Of a DNA stretch of 64,000 nucleotides, positions 1-9,340 are shown one piece after another; position 1 is the first letter of the stretch; the number at the start of each line of letters is the position of its first letter. The notes beneath the pieces were generated by a model. That model saw nothing but the letters and a program-made list of their open reading frames with translations, had not been told where the DNA came from and ran no database searches. The DNA comes from Opitutus sp. (GTDB taxonomy: Bacteria; Verrucomicrobiota; Verrucomicrobiae; Opitutales; Opitutaceae), in assembly GCA_009695065.1 (NCBI GenBank), contig SIBR01000012.1, positions 17,357 through 81,356 of the forward strand, written 5' to 3'. A program made the position numbers and the translations under genes.

Positions 1-1252
1 TCGCGACACACTGCCCCGGCGGCACCGTGAGGTTGATTTCCCGCAGGACCGCCTCGGCGCCATCGTAGGCGAACGATACGTTTTCAAACTCCACCGTGCC
101 GTTCAGCCGTGGCCGGCGGATCGCCTGGGGCGCGTTCTTCACTTCGATCGGCGCATCGAGGATCTCGAATACCCGCCGGGCGCCGATCAGCGACTGCTGC
201 ACGGAATTCACGATCGTCGCGATGTTGTTCACCTGTCCGGAAAATTGCTCCAGCAGCCCGGCGAACACGACCAGACCGGTGCCCAGCGGCAGCTCGCCGC
301 GCATCACCAGCCAGCCACCGTAGCCTAGGAGCACCATCATGTTGATCCGCGTCAGGAAACCGATCGCCGGCGAGAACAGGCTGACCCGCCAGAAAATCAC
401 GTGCTGCTGGCGGAGCACCGCATCGTTCGCCGCCTCAAACCGGGCGCGGTTTTCCGGTTCCCGGCCAAACGCCTTGGTCACCGCGATACCCTGCAGACTC
501 TCGACGAAAATCTGGATCATCCGCTCCACGAGCGTGCGATTCTCGGCGTATTCGGGCTGTGTGCGGCGCGTGTGCCAGGCCGCAATCGTCCAGAGCAGCG
601 GCGTGGTGGCGAGGCAGGCCAGGGTCAGCGGCAGGCTGAGGTTCACCATGTAGATGACATACACCGTGAGCGAGATCGCCATGATCACGCTCTGGATCAG
701 CACCTGGTCGACAAACATCCGCACGCTCTGCGCGTCGCTCGTCACCCGCGTGATGATCGAACTCGTGTTGTTGGCGTCGAAAAAACGGAAACTCAGCCGC
801 TGCAGCTTTTCGTAGACCTCCGCGCGCAGATCGACCACCAGCCGTTGCTGGACGAGCCGGTTGACCGAAACCGCATACACATAATTCAAATACGCCCGGC
901 CGACGGCAAAGAGCAGGATCAAACCCGCCAGCAGCGCCAGCACCTCCCACGCGGGCCAGTCGGCGGGCAGCACAAGGTGCGCCTGCATTCCCCGGGCCGG
1001 GCCGGCCGAAGTCGCCCCCGCCGCCACCGGGACTGCGCCAGCCGTTTCGCCCACCGCAATCTTGTGCCGGATATAGTCGATCCCGAGCCCCGTGAAACTC
1101 AGGCCGCCAATGCCCAGCGTCAGCAGCACGAGCTGGATCGCGAGCACCTGCAGGCAGTGCAAACGATAGCGCCACGCCAGCGCGAACAGGCGCCGCACCA
1201 GCCGGGCATTCGACTGGAGGGAATCAGTCGGAGCTGGGAGCGCGGCGTGCAT
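1..1252 (-). CDS. ABC exporter, fused permease-ATPase (MsbA/MdlB type), cut by window edge
   Basis: The protein starts at the ATG complementary to 1250-1252 (MHAALPAPTDS) and reads in one frame to base 1. About 320 residues of six-helix exporter domain carry the coupling region 'SIITRVTSDAQSV', and a nucleotide-binding domain then begins with 'VEFENVSFAYDG'. The sequence stops just before Walker A, so the catalytic motifs lie outside the window. Family members are inner-membrane homodimers or heterodimers exporting lipids, peptides or drugs; the substrate cannot be told here. I see no frameshift. Exporter identity is firm, substrate is not. Confidence 0.9.
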   Translation of the reverse strand, partial: MHAALPAPTDSLQSNARLVRRLFALAWRYRLHCLQVLAIQLVLLTLGIGGLSFTGLGIDYIRHKIAVGETAGAVPVAAGATSAGPARGMQAHLVLPADWPAWEVLALLAGLILLFAVGRAYLNYVYAVSVNRLVQQRLVVDLRAEVYEKLQRLSFRFFDANNTSSIITRVTSDAQSVRMFVDQVLIQSVIMAISLTVYVIYMVNLSLPLTLACLATTPLLWTIAAWHTRRTQPEYAENRTLVERMIQIFVESLQGIAVTKAFGREPENRARFEAANDAVLRQQHVIFWRVSLFSPAIGFLTRINMMVLLGYGGWLVMRGELPLGTGLVVFAGLLEQFSGQVNNIATIVNSVQQSLIGARRVFEILDAPIEVKNAPQAIRRPRLNGTVEFENVSFAYDGAEAVLREINLTVPPGQCVA

Positions 1253-1402
1253 TTGGGACGTTACGCTACGGGGTCACCCGACCGGCGCACGAAATATATT
1301 TCTCTCCCCAGTCCCTGGCTGCACAACTCGCTGCCTCGACGCTTTGCCCGGCACCCGGCCGCACGGGCCACGCGCGAATCTCCGACCGCAGGACCAGGTC
1401 TG

Positions 1403-2092
1403 TTAGCGCTGCTGACTGCCGCGCATCCCGCCGCGCCGCTGGACGTTTTGCTGCTGCCCGGTTTGCGGGGAAGCCGATCCCTGCTGGATCATGCGCTGCT
1501 GGTTTTGGACCGGCATCTGGGCCGGAACCGGCTGGACGCCCTGGTTGAATTGTTGACCGGCCTGTTCGCGCAAAGTGCGACGGCGGGCGACTTCCACCGC
1601 GACCGCCTCAAGGCGCCGCTGCTCGTCGGCCGGCGTGGGATTGACCACCACCGACTGCGTCACTGCGGAGGCCACGTTCGGCGCCGCCACCGGCGCCTGC
1701 GGCGGCATGACCATCGCGGGCGGGCCGGCGGAAACGATCTTCGCCTTGCGCCGTTCGAGCGTCACCGTCTTGCCGTCGTGCTCAACCGTGAGCGTGTTGC
1801 GGTCGTCATCGGACTGCCTCACCAGCACGCCGAGTCCGTCGTGCCGTTCGCCTAGTTTGAAAAAGGCCCCCAGCTTGCGCGCCGGGTCGTTGATACGATA
1901 GAGTCGCTCGCCCGCCGGCGTATCGAGGTAACCGCCGTACTCCAACGGGCCATTCGTGGTCGCCGCCGCCGCCGCGCCGCCTTGGGGCAAAAATGGTGAA
2001 CCCGCCGCGAGCTGCGCATGCGCCGAGCCCCCGGAAACCACCAGGGCTCCGATAACCGCTAGGCGGCAGAAAAAGGGGAGGCGCGACAACAT
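1403..2092 (-). CDS. secreted protein of unknown function, Q/P-rich tail
   Basis: This 229-residue protein has a clear Sec signal peptide (MLSRLPFFCRLAVIGALVVSG, likely cut after AHA). A short folded-looking core follows ('GGYLDTPAGERLYRINDPA', 'NTLTVEHDGKTVTLERRKA'), then a long Ala/Pro/Gln-rich tail ending in 'GGMRGSQQR'. The core could be a small beta domain; I do not recognise a named family. It lies 150 bp upstream of the ABC exporter on the same strand. That 150 bp gap shows nothing I can name. Confidence 0.75.
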   Translation of the reverse strand: MLSRLPFFCRLAVIGALVVSGGSAHAQLAAGSPFLPQGGAAAAATTNGPLEYGGYLDTPAGERLYRINDPARKLGAFFKLGERHDGLGVLVRQSDDDRNTLTVEHDGKTVTLERRKAKIVSAGPPAMVMPPQAPVAAPNVASAVTQSVVVNPTPADEQRRLEAVAVEVARRRTLREQAGQQFNQGVQPVPAQMPVQNQQRMIQQGSASPQTGQQQNVQRRGGMRGSQQR

Positions 2093-2195
2093 GACGCAGG
2101 GTCACTAATAGGACGCATCTCCGGAGCGTCAAGTGACGGAGAAATTCCGGTCGCTTCCGCGCCGCGAGGTTTCCGTCGGCAGGACGGCCAAAACG

Positions 2196-2235
2196 TTGAC
2201 CGAGGAAACCCTAAATACCATATAAGTTTCCTTGG
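2196..2235 (+). promoter_or_regulatory. putative promoter and operator of the TetR efflux operon
   Basis: TTGACC at 2196-2201 can serve as -35, with TATAAG at 2221-2226 as -10 (19-nt spacing, long). Overlapping them is an inverted repeat: CCGAGGAAACC (2200-2210) and AGTTTCCTTGG (2225-2235) match in 9 of 11 positions when one is reverse-complemented. The TetR start codon follows at 2240, so the leader would be very short. Position and symmetry suggest autoregulation by the TetR protein; this is inference. Confidence 0.5.
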
Positions 2236-2239
2236 TTTA

Positions 2240-2890
2240 ATGTCCTCGCCCCGCCTCCCATCTCCAACTGTCCCGGTCGACGGACCCGCCGTGCGCCAGC
2301 GCATTCTCCACCAGGCGCGCACTCATTTCTTCGCGCACGGCTACAGCACGCTCACCATGGCCGACCTCGCCACCGAACTGGGGATGAGCAAGAAGACGCT
2401 CTACGTACACTTTGCCGGCAAGGATGCCATCGTCGGTGCGCTCATCGAGGATCTCGGCGCCGAGGTGCGGGACGCGGCGGAGAAAATTCTCGGCAACCCG
2501 GCCCTGGGTTTTGCGGAAAAGCTGCACGGCTTTGTGCCCGGTATGGTCGAGCGCCTCTCCGCCCTCGATCCCCGCAGCGTGCGGGATCTCCAGCGTTACG
2601 CCCCCGCGCTGCATGGCAAAATGGACGACGTCCGCCGGAAAAACATTCCTTACATTTTCGGCCGGCTCGTCGGGGAGGGCCAGCGCGCGGGATTCGTCCG
2701 CGCCGATCTGTCCGTGGAGTTTGCCATCGAATTTTTCCTGCAGGCCACTCAGGGCCTGCTCCTCCCCGCGACGCTGGAGCGGCGCCGGCTCGCCCCCCGC
2801 GATGTGATCGCACAGTCGATCGATCTCTTCTTTGGCGGACTGCTCACCCCGGCCGGACACAAGCACTATGAAAAGCTCTTTCCCCATTAA
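2240..2890 (+). CDS. TetR/AcrR-family transcriptional repressor
   Basis: A 216-residue protein with the N-terminal TetR helix-turn-helix at about residues 18-64: 'ILHQARTHFFAHGYSTLTM' then 'DLATELGMSKKTLYVHFAGK'. The helical remainder is the ligand-binding and dimerisation domain. It is first in an operon with an HlyD-like lipoprotein, an ABC ATPase and an ABC-2 permease, the order of E. coli cecR-ybhG-ybhF-ybhS. It probably represses that efflux operon, with a candidate operator just upstream. Its stop overlaps an ATG at 2868 in another frame, which I take as the original start of the next gene. Confidence 0.92.
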   Translation: MSSPRLPSPTVPVDGPAVRQRILHQARTHFFAHGYSTLTMADLATELGMSKKTLYVHFAGKDAIVGALIEDLGAEVRDAAEKILGNPALGFAEKLHGFVPGMVERLSALDPRSVRDLQRYAPALHGKMDDVRRKNIPYIFGRLVGEGQRAGFVRADLSVEFAIEFFLQATQGLLLPATLERRRLAPRDVIAQSIDLFFGGLLTPAGHKHYEKLFPH

Positions 2891-3813
2891 ACTCGCACTG
2901 GGTGTCGTGGCTGGTACTCGCGGCCGCCGGTTGCGCCCGCCAGAAGCCCGCCGGCTACCAGGGTTACCTCGAAGGCGAATTAGTCTACGTGGCGGCGCCG
3001 CTCGCCGGCCGGCTTGAGACGCTCGCCACCGTCAAGGGCGCCCGCGTCGCCGCCGGAACACCGCTCTTCACCCTGGAGCGCGCCGCCGAACTGGCGGGCC
3101 AGCGCGAGGCGGCCGACCGGTTGCGCGCCGCCCAGGCCCGACTCGAGGATTTGAAAAAGGGCGCCCGGCCCAGCGAACTGGCGGCCCTCGAAGCCCGGCT
3201 CGAACAGGCACGCTCGGCCGCCGAGCTGTCGCAACGCGAGCTCGCCCGCCAGGAGACGCTGTTCAAATCGGGCGCCAGTCCGGCCAACGATCTCGATCGC
3301 GCGCGCCTGACCCACGAACGCAACACTCGGGCGATCGACGAAGTCGCCGCCCAACTCGGCACGGCGCAGCTGGGTGGCCGCACCGATGCCATCGCCGCCG
3401 CCACCGCGGCGAAGGAACGCACCGACTGGAACGTCGAACAAAAGAGCCAGTCCCCCGCGCAGCCGGCCCTCGTTTACGACACGCTTTTCCACCCGGGCGA
3501 ATTTGTTTCGGCGGGAAGCCCCGTCGTCGCCCTCCTGCCGCCCGAGAATCTCAAGGTCCGCTGCTTCGTGCCCGAGGCGGACTTCGCCGCGCTCCAGCCC
3601 GGCGACGCGGTGCGGGTGATCCGCACCGGCGCGCCCAACCTCGACGCTCGCATCAACTATCTTTCACCGCGGCCGGAGTTCACCCCGCCCGTGCTCTACA
3701 ACCGGGAAAACCGCGCCAAGCTCGTGTTCATGGTCGAGGCGGTTTTCGACCCGGCCGCCGCGCGCGACCTGCACCCCGGCCAGCCCGTGGAAATCGTGCG
3801 CCTTGCCCGGTGA
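2868..3813 (+). CDS. HlyD/YbhG-like membrane-fusion lipoprotein with a frameshift in the signal peptide
   Basis: The body is a typical periplasmic adaptor: lipoyl-like 'GYLEGELVYVAAPLAGRLET', an Ala/Arg/Glu coiled coil ('RAAQARLEDLKKGARPSELA'), then beta-barrel ('GEFVSAGSPVVALLPPENL'). In the body's frame the only nearby start is GTG at 2902, leaving MSWLVL before the lipobox LAAAGC, with no basic N-region. ATG 2868 overlaps the TetR gene and encodes MKSSFPIKLALGVV in a different frame. Skipping one base near 2901-2908 joins them into MKSSFPIKLALGVV-LVLAAAGC, a perfect lipoprotein signal. So one extra base is likely present. If 2902 is used instead, the protein has 303 residues. Confidence 0.85.
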
Positions 3814-3853
3814 CTCTCCGTCCGATTCGCCCCACTCCGTACTCCGCGATCCG

Positions 3854-4803
3854 ATGATCGTTCCGCCTGCCGCTCCTTCCTTGCCGCCCGATTTCGCCAT
3901 CGACGTCGCGGGCATCACGAAGCGCTTCGACGGCAAGACCGTCGTCAACACCATCGATCTCCAGGTGCGCCGCGGGCAGATCTACGGCTTCCTCGGCCCC
4001 AATGGCAGTGGCAAGACCACGTTCATCCGCATGCTGTGCGGCCTGCTCACGCCGGACGGAGGACGCGGCACCTGCCTCGGCTACGACGTGCTCACGCAGC
4101 AGGCCGAGATCAAACGCCACGTCGGCTACATGACGCAGCGCTTCAGCTACTATGAGGATCTGAGCATTCGCGAAAACCTGGACTTCATCGCGCGCATCTA
4201 CGACGTGCCCGACCGCCGCGCCGCGGTCCAGCGCAGCCTCGAGCGGCTGGGCTTCGAAAAGCGCGACACCCAGCTGGCCGGCCAGCTTTCCGGCGGCTGG
4301 AAGCAGCGCCTCGCACTCGCCGCCTGCCTCATCCATTCCCCCAGCTGTTGTTGCTCGACGAGCCCACCGCCGGCGTCGACCCCAAGGCCCGGCGCGATTT
4401 TTGGGACGAGATTCACCAGCTCGCGGCGGAGGGGCTGACCGTGCTGATCACCACGCACTACATGGACGAGGCCGAGCGCTGCCACCAACTCGCCTATCTC
4501 GCCTATGGCGATCTGCTCACGCGCGGCACGGTGGACGACGTGATCGCCCGCGCGCAACTGACGACGTGGACCGTGACCGGCCCAAACCTGCCGGCAATCG
4601 CCGCCGCTCTGCGCGCCCACCCGGCGGCGGAACAAGTCGTCGCGTTCGGCACCACGCTGCATGTCAGCGGCCGCGACGGCCCCGGCCTGGACGCGGCGAT
4701 CTCCGCCATCCGCGACCCGAACCACGAATGGAAAAAAATCCGGTCAGGGCTGGAGGACGTTTTCATCAGCCTGATGAAAGCCGCGCGGGACAATTTCTCA
4801 TGA
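3854..4803 (+). pseudogene. ABC transporter ATP-binding protein, frameshifted at a C5 run
   Basis: The first frame (start ATG 3854) has Walker A 'GPNGSGKTT', a Q-loop region 'YMTQRFSYYEDLS' and signature 'LSGGWKQRLALAACLIH'. It then runs into nonsense. The second frame resumes at once with Walker B 'LLLDEPTAGVDP', the H-loop 'ITTHYMDEAE', and a C-terminal extension ending at 4803. One missing C in CCCCC at 4338-4342 explains the break: a sixth C restores 'LIHSPQLLLLDEPT'. The corrected protein has about 316 residues with a single ATPase domain, whereas E. coli YbhF has two. Either an assembly indel or a genuine null; motif conservation on both sides favours the former. Confidence 0.85.
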
Positions 4804-4985
4804 ACGCTCCGCGCCTCCTCCCCGCGGCCGGCGGCGGCCTTCCCCCTGGTCGTCCGGAACACGGCAAAGGAAGCCGGAACTCCGCGCCCAATCCTCGTTG
4901 TCTACTATTGGATGACGTCAAAGAAATGGCCTTCCCGGCCGGCCCGGGCGCCGCCGCCGGCCGCTGCGGTGGAGGTGCGCGATGA
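4800..4985 (+). other. 61-codon ORF linking ATPase and permease genes through ATGA overlaps
   Basis: An open frame starts in the ATGA that ends the ATPase gene and stops in the ATGA that starts the permease gene. It would encode a Pro/Gly/Arg-rich peptide without recognisable domain. It may be a translated linker, a remnant of a lost second ATPase or permease, or chance in high-GC DNA. It contains a degenerate copy of the dispersed GTCAAC palindrome at 4900-4916. Confidence 0.3.
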
Positions 4986-6121
4986 AACCGCGGCATTTCA
5001 CCTTCCACCGCTTCTGGGCGATTGTCCTGAAGGAATTCATCCAGATGCGGCAGGACCGGCTCACCTTCGGGATGATGGTCGGCATCCCGCTGATGCAGCT
5101 GATGCTGTTCGGCTTCGCGATCAATTCCGACCCGCGCCACCTGCCCACTGCGATCCGGATCGCCGACCAGGGTCCGTTCGCCCGGACGCTGCTCGCCGCG
5201 CTGCGCCAGAGCGATTATTTCACCCTGACGCACGAAGCGGCGACCGAGGCCGAGACGGCCCACCTGCTCCAGCACGGCACGGTGCAGTTCGTCATCAACA
5301 TTCCGGAGGATTTTTCCCGCCGACTGCTGCGGGGTGAGCGGCCGACCGTGCTCATCGAGGCCGATGCCACCGACCCGGCCGCCCCCGGTCCCGCGATTGC
5401 CGCGGCCCGCACCCTCGCCAGCTCGATTTTCGACCGCGACCTCATCGGCCCCCTGGCGCGCCTGCGCGGCGAGCCGGGCCCGGTGGATTTCCAGATCCAC
5501 GCTCACTACAATCCCGAAAATATCACGCAGTACAACGTGGTCCCCGGCCTGATTGGCGTGGTGCTCACGATGACCATGGTCGTCATCACCGCCCTCGCCA
5601 TCACGCGCGAACGCGAGCGCGGCACGATGGAAAACCTACTCGCCACCCCGGTGCGGCCGATCGAAGTCATGGTGGGCAAAATCGTGCCCTACATCGCGGT
5701 CGGCTACATCCAGCTGACCCTGATCCTGATCGCCGCGCGCCTTCTTTTCCACGTGCCGATGGTGGGCAGCCTCCCGTTGGTCTACGCCGGGTCGCTGCTT
5801 TTCATCGCCGCCAACCTCGCGGTCGGCATCACCTTCTCGACGCTGGCGAAAAACCAGTTGCAGGCCGTGCAGATGGCGTTCTTCTTTTTTCTCCCGTCGA
5901 TCCTGCTCTCCGGCTTCATGTTTCCGTTTCGCGGCATGCCGGAATGGGCGCAATGGATCGGCAGCGCCCTGCCCAACACGCACTTTCTGCGCATCGTCCG
6001 GGGCATTTTGCTGAAGGGCAACGGCCCCGCGGAGATCGCACCGGAAATCTGGCCGCTGCTGATCTTCGTCACCGTTGCGATGGCGGTCGGCGTCAAGCGC
6101 TACCGGCAGACGCTGGATTAA
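4982..6121 (+). CDS. ABC-2 type efflux permease (YbhS/YbhR family)
   Basis: This 379-residue membrane protein has an N-terminal helix ('FWAIVLKEFIQMRQDRLTF'), a large periplasmic loop, then five or so helices. Family-typical stretches include 'TRERERGTMENLLATPVRP' and 'SILLSGFMFPFRGMPEWAQ'. YbhS/YbhR act as a heterodimer in E. coli; only one permease is present here, so a homodimer is likely. With the ATPase and HlyD-like adaptor it would form a tripartite-style exporter. The stop codon overlaps that of the convergent MscS gene (6118-6121). Confidence 0.9.
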   Translation: MKPRHFTFHRFWAIVLKEFIQMRQDRLTFGMMVGIPLMQLMLFGFAINSDPRHLPTAIRIADQGPFARTLLAALRQSDYFTLTHEAATEAETAHLLQHGTVQFVINIPEDFSRRLLRGERPTVLIEADATDPAAPGPAIAAARTLASSIFDRDLIGPLARLRGEPGPVDFQIHAHYNPENITQYNVVPGLIGVVLTMTMVVITALAITRERERGTMENLLATPVRPIEVMVGKIVPYIAVGYIQLTLILIAARLLFHVPMVGSLPLVYAGSLLFIAANLAVGITFSTLAKNQLQAVQMAFFFFLPSILLSGFMFPFRGMPEWAQWIGSALPNTHFLRIVRGILLKGNGPAEIAPEIWPLLIFVTVAMAVGVKRYRQTLD

Positions 6122-7446
6122 GCCGGGCCGGACGCCGCCCGCTTGCCCGCCGCATCGCCGGCGTGATAAACCGTCTGCGACGGAAAGGCGAACGCCAGGC
6201 CCCGCGCTTCGACGGCCCGCAGAATCGCGAGGTTGATCCGCTGCTTCAGGCGCATCGATTTCTGAAAATCGGAATCGGTGCATTCGTAGACCATCCAAAT
6301 GTCGAGCGATGACGCGCTGAAATCCCGGAAGAACACCATCACGCCGGCCGCATCGACTTTGGGCTCCGCGACGATGATGCCGCGAATCTCCTCGATGATC
6401 GCCTGCATTTGGGCGGGCTTCGTTTCATAGGTCAGGCCGATCACCTGCTCGAACCGGCGCCGGGTAAACCGCGACAGGTTGGTGATCGTCTCGGCCGCGA
6501 CGGTCTTGTTCGGGATCGTCATCAGCGATTTGTCGACCAGCCGGATCCGCGTTGACCGCAGCCCGATGTCTTCGACGCCGCCGACGTTCGCGCCGATACG
6601 CACGTTTTCACCCACCCGAAAGGGCTGGTCGATGGCCACCACGATCGAGCCGAAAACATTGGCCAGCGTGTCCTGCGCCGCGAGGGCGAAGGCCAGTCCG
6701 CCGATCCCAAGGCCGGCCAGGATCGCCTTCACGTCATAGCCCATGCTTTGAACGATCAATAGCACGCCGAGCACGATGAACAACGTCATGAGCGTTTTCT
6801 TGATCCACGGCATGAACGTCGCGACCCCGAGCTGCTTTTCCCGGGCCAGTTCGTTGGCGTGGTCCAGCACCGCCGACAGGGTGCGCCATAGGCCCCAAAA
6901 GATGATGATCGAAAAAGCCCCGCGTGAACCGGCCCCGATGTAGTCGTCAGTCCCCACCGAAAGTTTCAGCACCTTCAGGGAGGCGAAAATGCCGACGACC
7001 ATGACAAACGCCGATGCCGGTCCCTCCAAGGCCGGGAACAGCTTGTCGTCGAGCGTCGTCTCGGTCTTCGCCGCCAGTTTGCGCAGCCCGCCAAACACCA
7101 ACCCCGTGATCAGGCGTCCGGCGAGCAGGGCCAGCGCGAGCAGGAACCCGCTGATCCCGTAGTGCGTGACGGTGTTGCCGCTGCTCCGGACATTGAAGAG
7201 GTCCAGCACGAGGTCGACCAGGTGCTCAAGAAAATCCGGCGTGCGCGCATGTGCGCGGCCCGCCACGGTCACCACGGCCGCCGCCGCGGTCATTTTTTCT
7301 TGTTCCGCCACCGTGGTATCGGTGGCAACAGGAACCTCCGTCCCGGCGGGATTGCCTCCGGTCGAAACCGCATCGACGGCGAACGCGGCCGGGCCGGCCG
7401 TGAAAAACAGCAGGAGAATCGCGAGGAAAAAGGACGGGCGTTTCAT
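6118..7446 (-). CDS. MscS-family mechanosensitive ion channel
   Basis: The ATG at 7446 gives 442 residues with a signal peptide (MKRPSFFLAILLLFFTAG). Transmembrane helices follow, including the pore-lining TM3 'YDVKAILAGLGIGGLAFALA', then the beta domain 'DTLANVFGSIVVAIDQPFRV' and 'RSTRIRLVDKSLMTIPNKT'. The C-terminal alpha/beta cage is complete. An in-frame start 13 codons upstream would disrupt the signal peptide. The protein probably releases osmolytes or conducts ions under membrane tension. Confidence 0.92.
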   Translation of the reverse strand: MKRPSFFLAILLLFFTAGPAAFAVDAVSTGGNPAGTEVPVATDTTVAEQEKMTAAAAVVTVAGRAHARTPDFLEHLVDLVLDLFNVRSSGNTVTHYGISGFLLALALLAGRLITGLVFGGLRKLAAKTETTLDDKLFPALEGPASAFVMVVGIFASLKVLKLSVGTDDYIGAGSRGAFSIIIFWGLWRTLSAVLDHANELAREKQLGVATFMPWIKKTLMTLFIVLGVLLIVQSMGYDVKAILAGLGIGGLAFALAAQDTLANVFGSIVVAIDQPFRVGENVRIGANVGGVEDIGLRSTRIRLVDKSLMTIPNKTVAAETITNLSRFTRRRFEQVIGLTYETKPAQMQAIIEEIRGIIVAEPKVDAAGVMVFFRDFSASSLDIWMVYECTDSDFQKSMRLKQRINLAILRAVEARGLAFAFPSQTVYHAGDAAGKRAASGPA

Positions 7447-7513
7447 GACGGGCGTGAAATCAAAGTCGGGCGTGGGCGTTGTCAAAAGCTTAACCGCCCG
7501 CCGCGCACCACCC

Positions 7514-8245
7514 TCAGGTCTCCGCCTGGGCGCCGCGTTTTTTCCGGGACCGCCGCAGCAGCAACAGTCCGATCAGCACCACCAGCCCGGCCCCGAGCAC
7601 GCCCATGCTGTGCACCAGCCAGGAACTGGGCTGCGTGGGTGCGGGAAAGAAGAAGTGATCGGTGACAATCATTTCGCCCGCCACCTTGCCGAGAATCGCC
7701 GCCCCCACCCAGACGATGATGGGATAGCGGTCCATGAGCCTCGACAGCATGTTGCTCGTGAAAACCACCAGCGGAATACTCAACCCGAGCCCGAACAACA
7801 GCAGCGCAAAACTGCCCTTCGACGCCGCGGCCACGGCGAGGACGTTGTCGACACTCATGGTGATGTCGGCCACGAGGATCAGCCAAACCGCCGACCACAG
7901 GCCGCGGGCGGACTTGCCGTCCTCCTCCTCGCCCGCCCCGCTGTTATCCCCGAGCAGTTTCACGGCGATCCAAAAGACGAGCACACCACCGATGACCTTG
8001 ATGTAGTTCATCGCCAGCAGCTGCGCCGCGAAAAAAGTCAGCACGACACGCAAGCCCACCGCGACGGCCGAGCCCACCGAAATACCGATCAACCGTTGGC
8101 GGGGTTCCAGCTGGCGCACGGCCAGCGCGATGACCACCGCGTTGTCACCGGCCAGGACAATATCGATCAGGACGATACTGAGGATGGCCGCGCTCCACTC
8201 CCACATTGAATGCGGTTGGGCGGCGAGGACGGCGGCGAAAAACAT
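7514..8245 (-). CDS. TerC-family integral membrane protein (YjbE/YkoY type)
   Basis: A 243-residue protein with about seven helices and the paired acidic TerC motifs 'IDIVLAGDNAVVIALAVR' and 'VADITMSVDNVLAVAA'. A basic tail RRSRKKRG ends it. TerC proteins are linked to metal homeostasis, notably manganese efflux and metalation of exported proteins in Bacillus, and to tellurite resistance. No operon partner is evident. The start MFFAAVLAAQ could also be the internal Met of MWEWSAAILS at 8206. Confidence 0.9.
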   Translation of the reverse strand: MFFAAVLAAQPHSMWEWSAAILSIVLIDIVLAGDNAVVIALAVRQLEPRQRLIGISVGSAVAVGLRVVLTFFAAQLLAMNYIKVIGGVLVFWIAVKLLGDNSGAGEEEDGKSARGLWSAVWLILVADITMSVDNVLAVAAASKGSFALLLFGLGLSIPLVVFTSNMLSRLMDRYPIIVWVGAAILGKVAGEMIVTDHFFFPAPTQPSSWLVHSMGVLGAGLVVLIGLLLLRRSRKKRGAQAET

Positions 8246-8346
8246 GGCGCCGCACTGGATTTAGGCCGCGCCCGAGCGTCAACGGCATAATCGCGGCCAA
8301 TCGCCGGAGGTCCCTTCCTCCAACGCGCCGGCCCGCTGAATCCCGG

Positions 8347-8808
8347 TTAAGGCAAAAAACGTTCCGCCCCGTCCGGAGAGGCCGCGGGGCGCTCCGGCCA
8401 CGGCCCGAAGACCCGATGGCGCCACCGACTCACGAGTCCGTAAGCCGCATCGCGCCAGCCGGCGGGAAACATCGCCAGCACTGCCGCCAAACCCTTCCCC
8501 GTCCCGCCGACCGCGCGCAACGCGGCAACTACTCCGGCCGTGCGCAGCAGGTGATGCCCTTGTTCGCGCCGGGACCAATCCGGCACCAGCACCAGCGTTG
8601 CGAAATCCGTGGCCGGCAGGCCGTGCCGCCGAAGATAAGCCTGCGCCGACGGACCTTGCAGCGGGGCAAAGCGGAGAACCCCGCGCCGATCCAGCCGGAG
8701 CAGCAACCGCACGACGCGGTGGCACAGCCCGCACTCGCCGTCGAAGAGCAGCACCGGGCCGGCACGGTCGGGGGGCAAGGGCGCGATCACGCCCGCACGT
8801 TTCCCCAC
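8347..8808 (-). CDS. DCC-family thiol-disulfide oxidoreductase-like protein (DUF393)
   Basis: The hallmark motif is 'LLFDGECGLCHRVVRLLLR', the DxxCxxC signature of DUF393, a small thioredoxin-fold family. The frame stays open far upstream into the Hsp20 gene. I chose GTG 8808 (VGKRAGVIAPLPP; 153 residues) because family members are about 130-150 residues long; GTG 8790 is equally possible. No partner gene suggests a substrate. Confidence 0.8.
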   Translation of the reverse strand: MGKRAGVIAPLPPDRAGPVLLFDGECGLCHRVVRLLLRLDRRGVLRFAPLQGPSAQAYLRRHGLPATDFATLVLVPDWSRREQGHHLLRTAGVVAALRAVGGTGKGLAAVLAMFPAGWRDAAYGLVSRWRHRVFGPWPERPAASPDGAERFLP

Positions 8809-8891
8809 CAGAGCCGCTCGCGCAAAGGTAAAACGCCGGGCCGCGTGGGCGGCACCGGCGGTTGCAGAAACAATCGCGTTTGCAAGGATGC

Positions 8892-9296
8892 TCAGTTGAC
8901 CGCGATCTTTCGCGGCTTCAGCGCCTCGTGCCTGGGCAGCGAGACGCGCAGCACTCCATTGCGCAACTCGGCGGCAACCTTGTCCGCGTCGACGGCGTTG
9001 TCGTGCGTGAGCACCAATTCGTAGGGCGCCGCCACCGTCTCGCGGTAGAGCGTAGTCCAAGCTTCCGGCTGCTGCCAGGCGCGGCGACCCACGACCCGGA
9101 CCTGGCCTTCCTCGGCGATGATTTCGAGCCCGTCCTTCGCGACGCCGGGCAGATAGACCGTCAGGCCGAACGTATCGGACGTCTCCTTGACTTCATAGGC
9201 AGGCTTCACGGGGCGGCCCAAATCGTTGGCCGGCGCAGCGGCGTCAGCCGCGGGCTGGCGCGTAAACGTCGGGATGAGAGTATCGAGCAGAGACAT
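8892..9296 (-). CDS. small heat-shock protein, Hsp20 family (copy 1)
   Basis: This 134-residue alpha-crystallin-domain protein has 'TFGLTVYLPGVAKDGLEI' in the conserved beta strands and 'AELRNGVLRVSLPRHEALK', containing the A-x-x-x-n-G-v-L signature. A C-terminal KPRKIAVN carries an I-x-V anchor-like motif. It lies 44 bp downstream of a second Hsp20 gene on the same strand, so the two are probably co-transcribed. It is an ATP-independent holdase for unfolding proteins. Confidence 0.92.
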   Translation of the reverse strand: MSLLDTLIPTFTRQPAADAAAPANDLGRPVKPAYEVKETSDTFGLTVYLPGVAKDGLEIIAEEGQVRVVGRRAWQQPEAWTTLYRETVAAPYELVLTHDNAVDADKVAAELRNGVLRVSLPRHEALKPRKIAVN

Positions 9297-9340
9297 GGTG
9301 ATGAGTTGAGTTGAGATTTCGGATTAGGGCTGCGCGGCGA

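Noticed and set aside
401..1855. 484-codon plus-strand frame opposite the ABC exporter
   Set aside because: The minus-strand exporter reads continuously with all expected helices; the plus frame is low-complexity.
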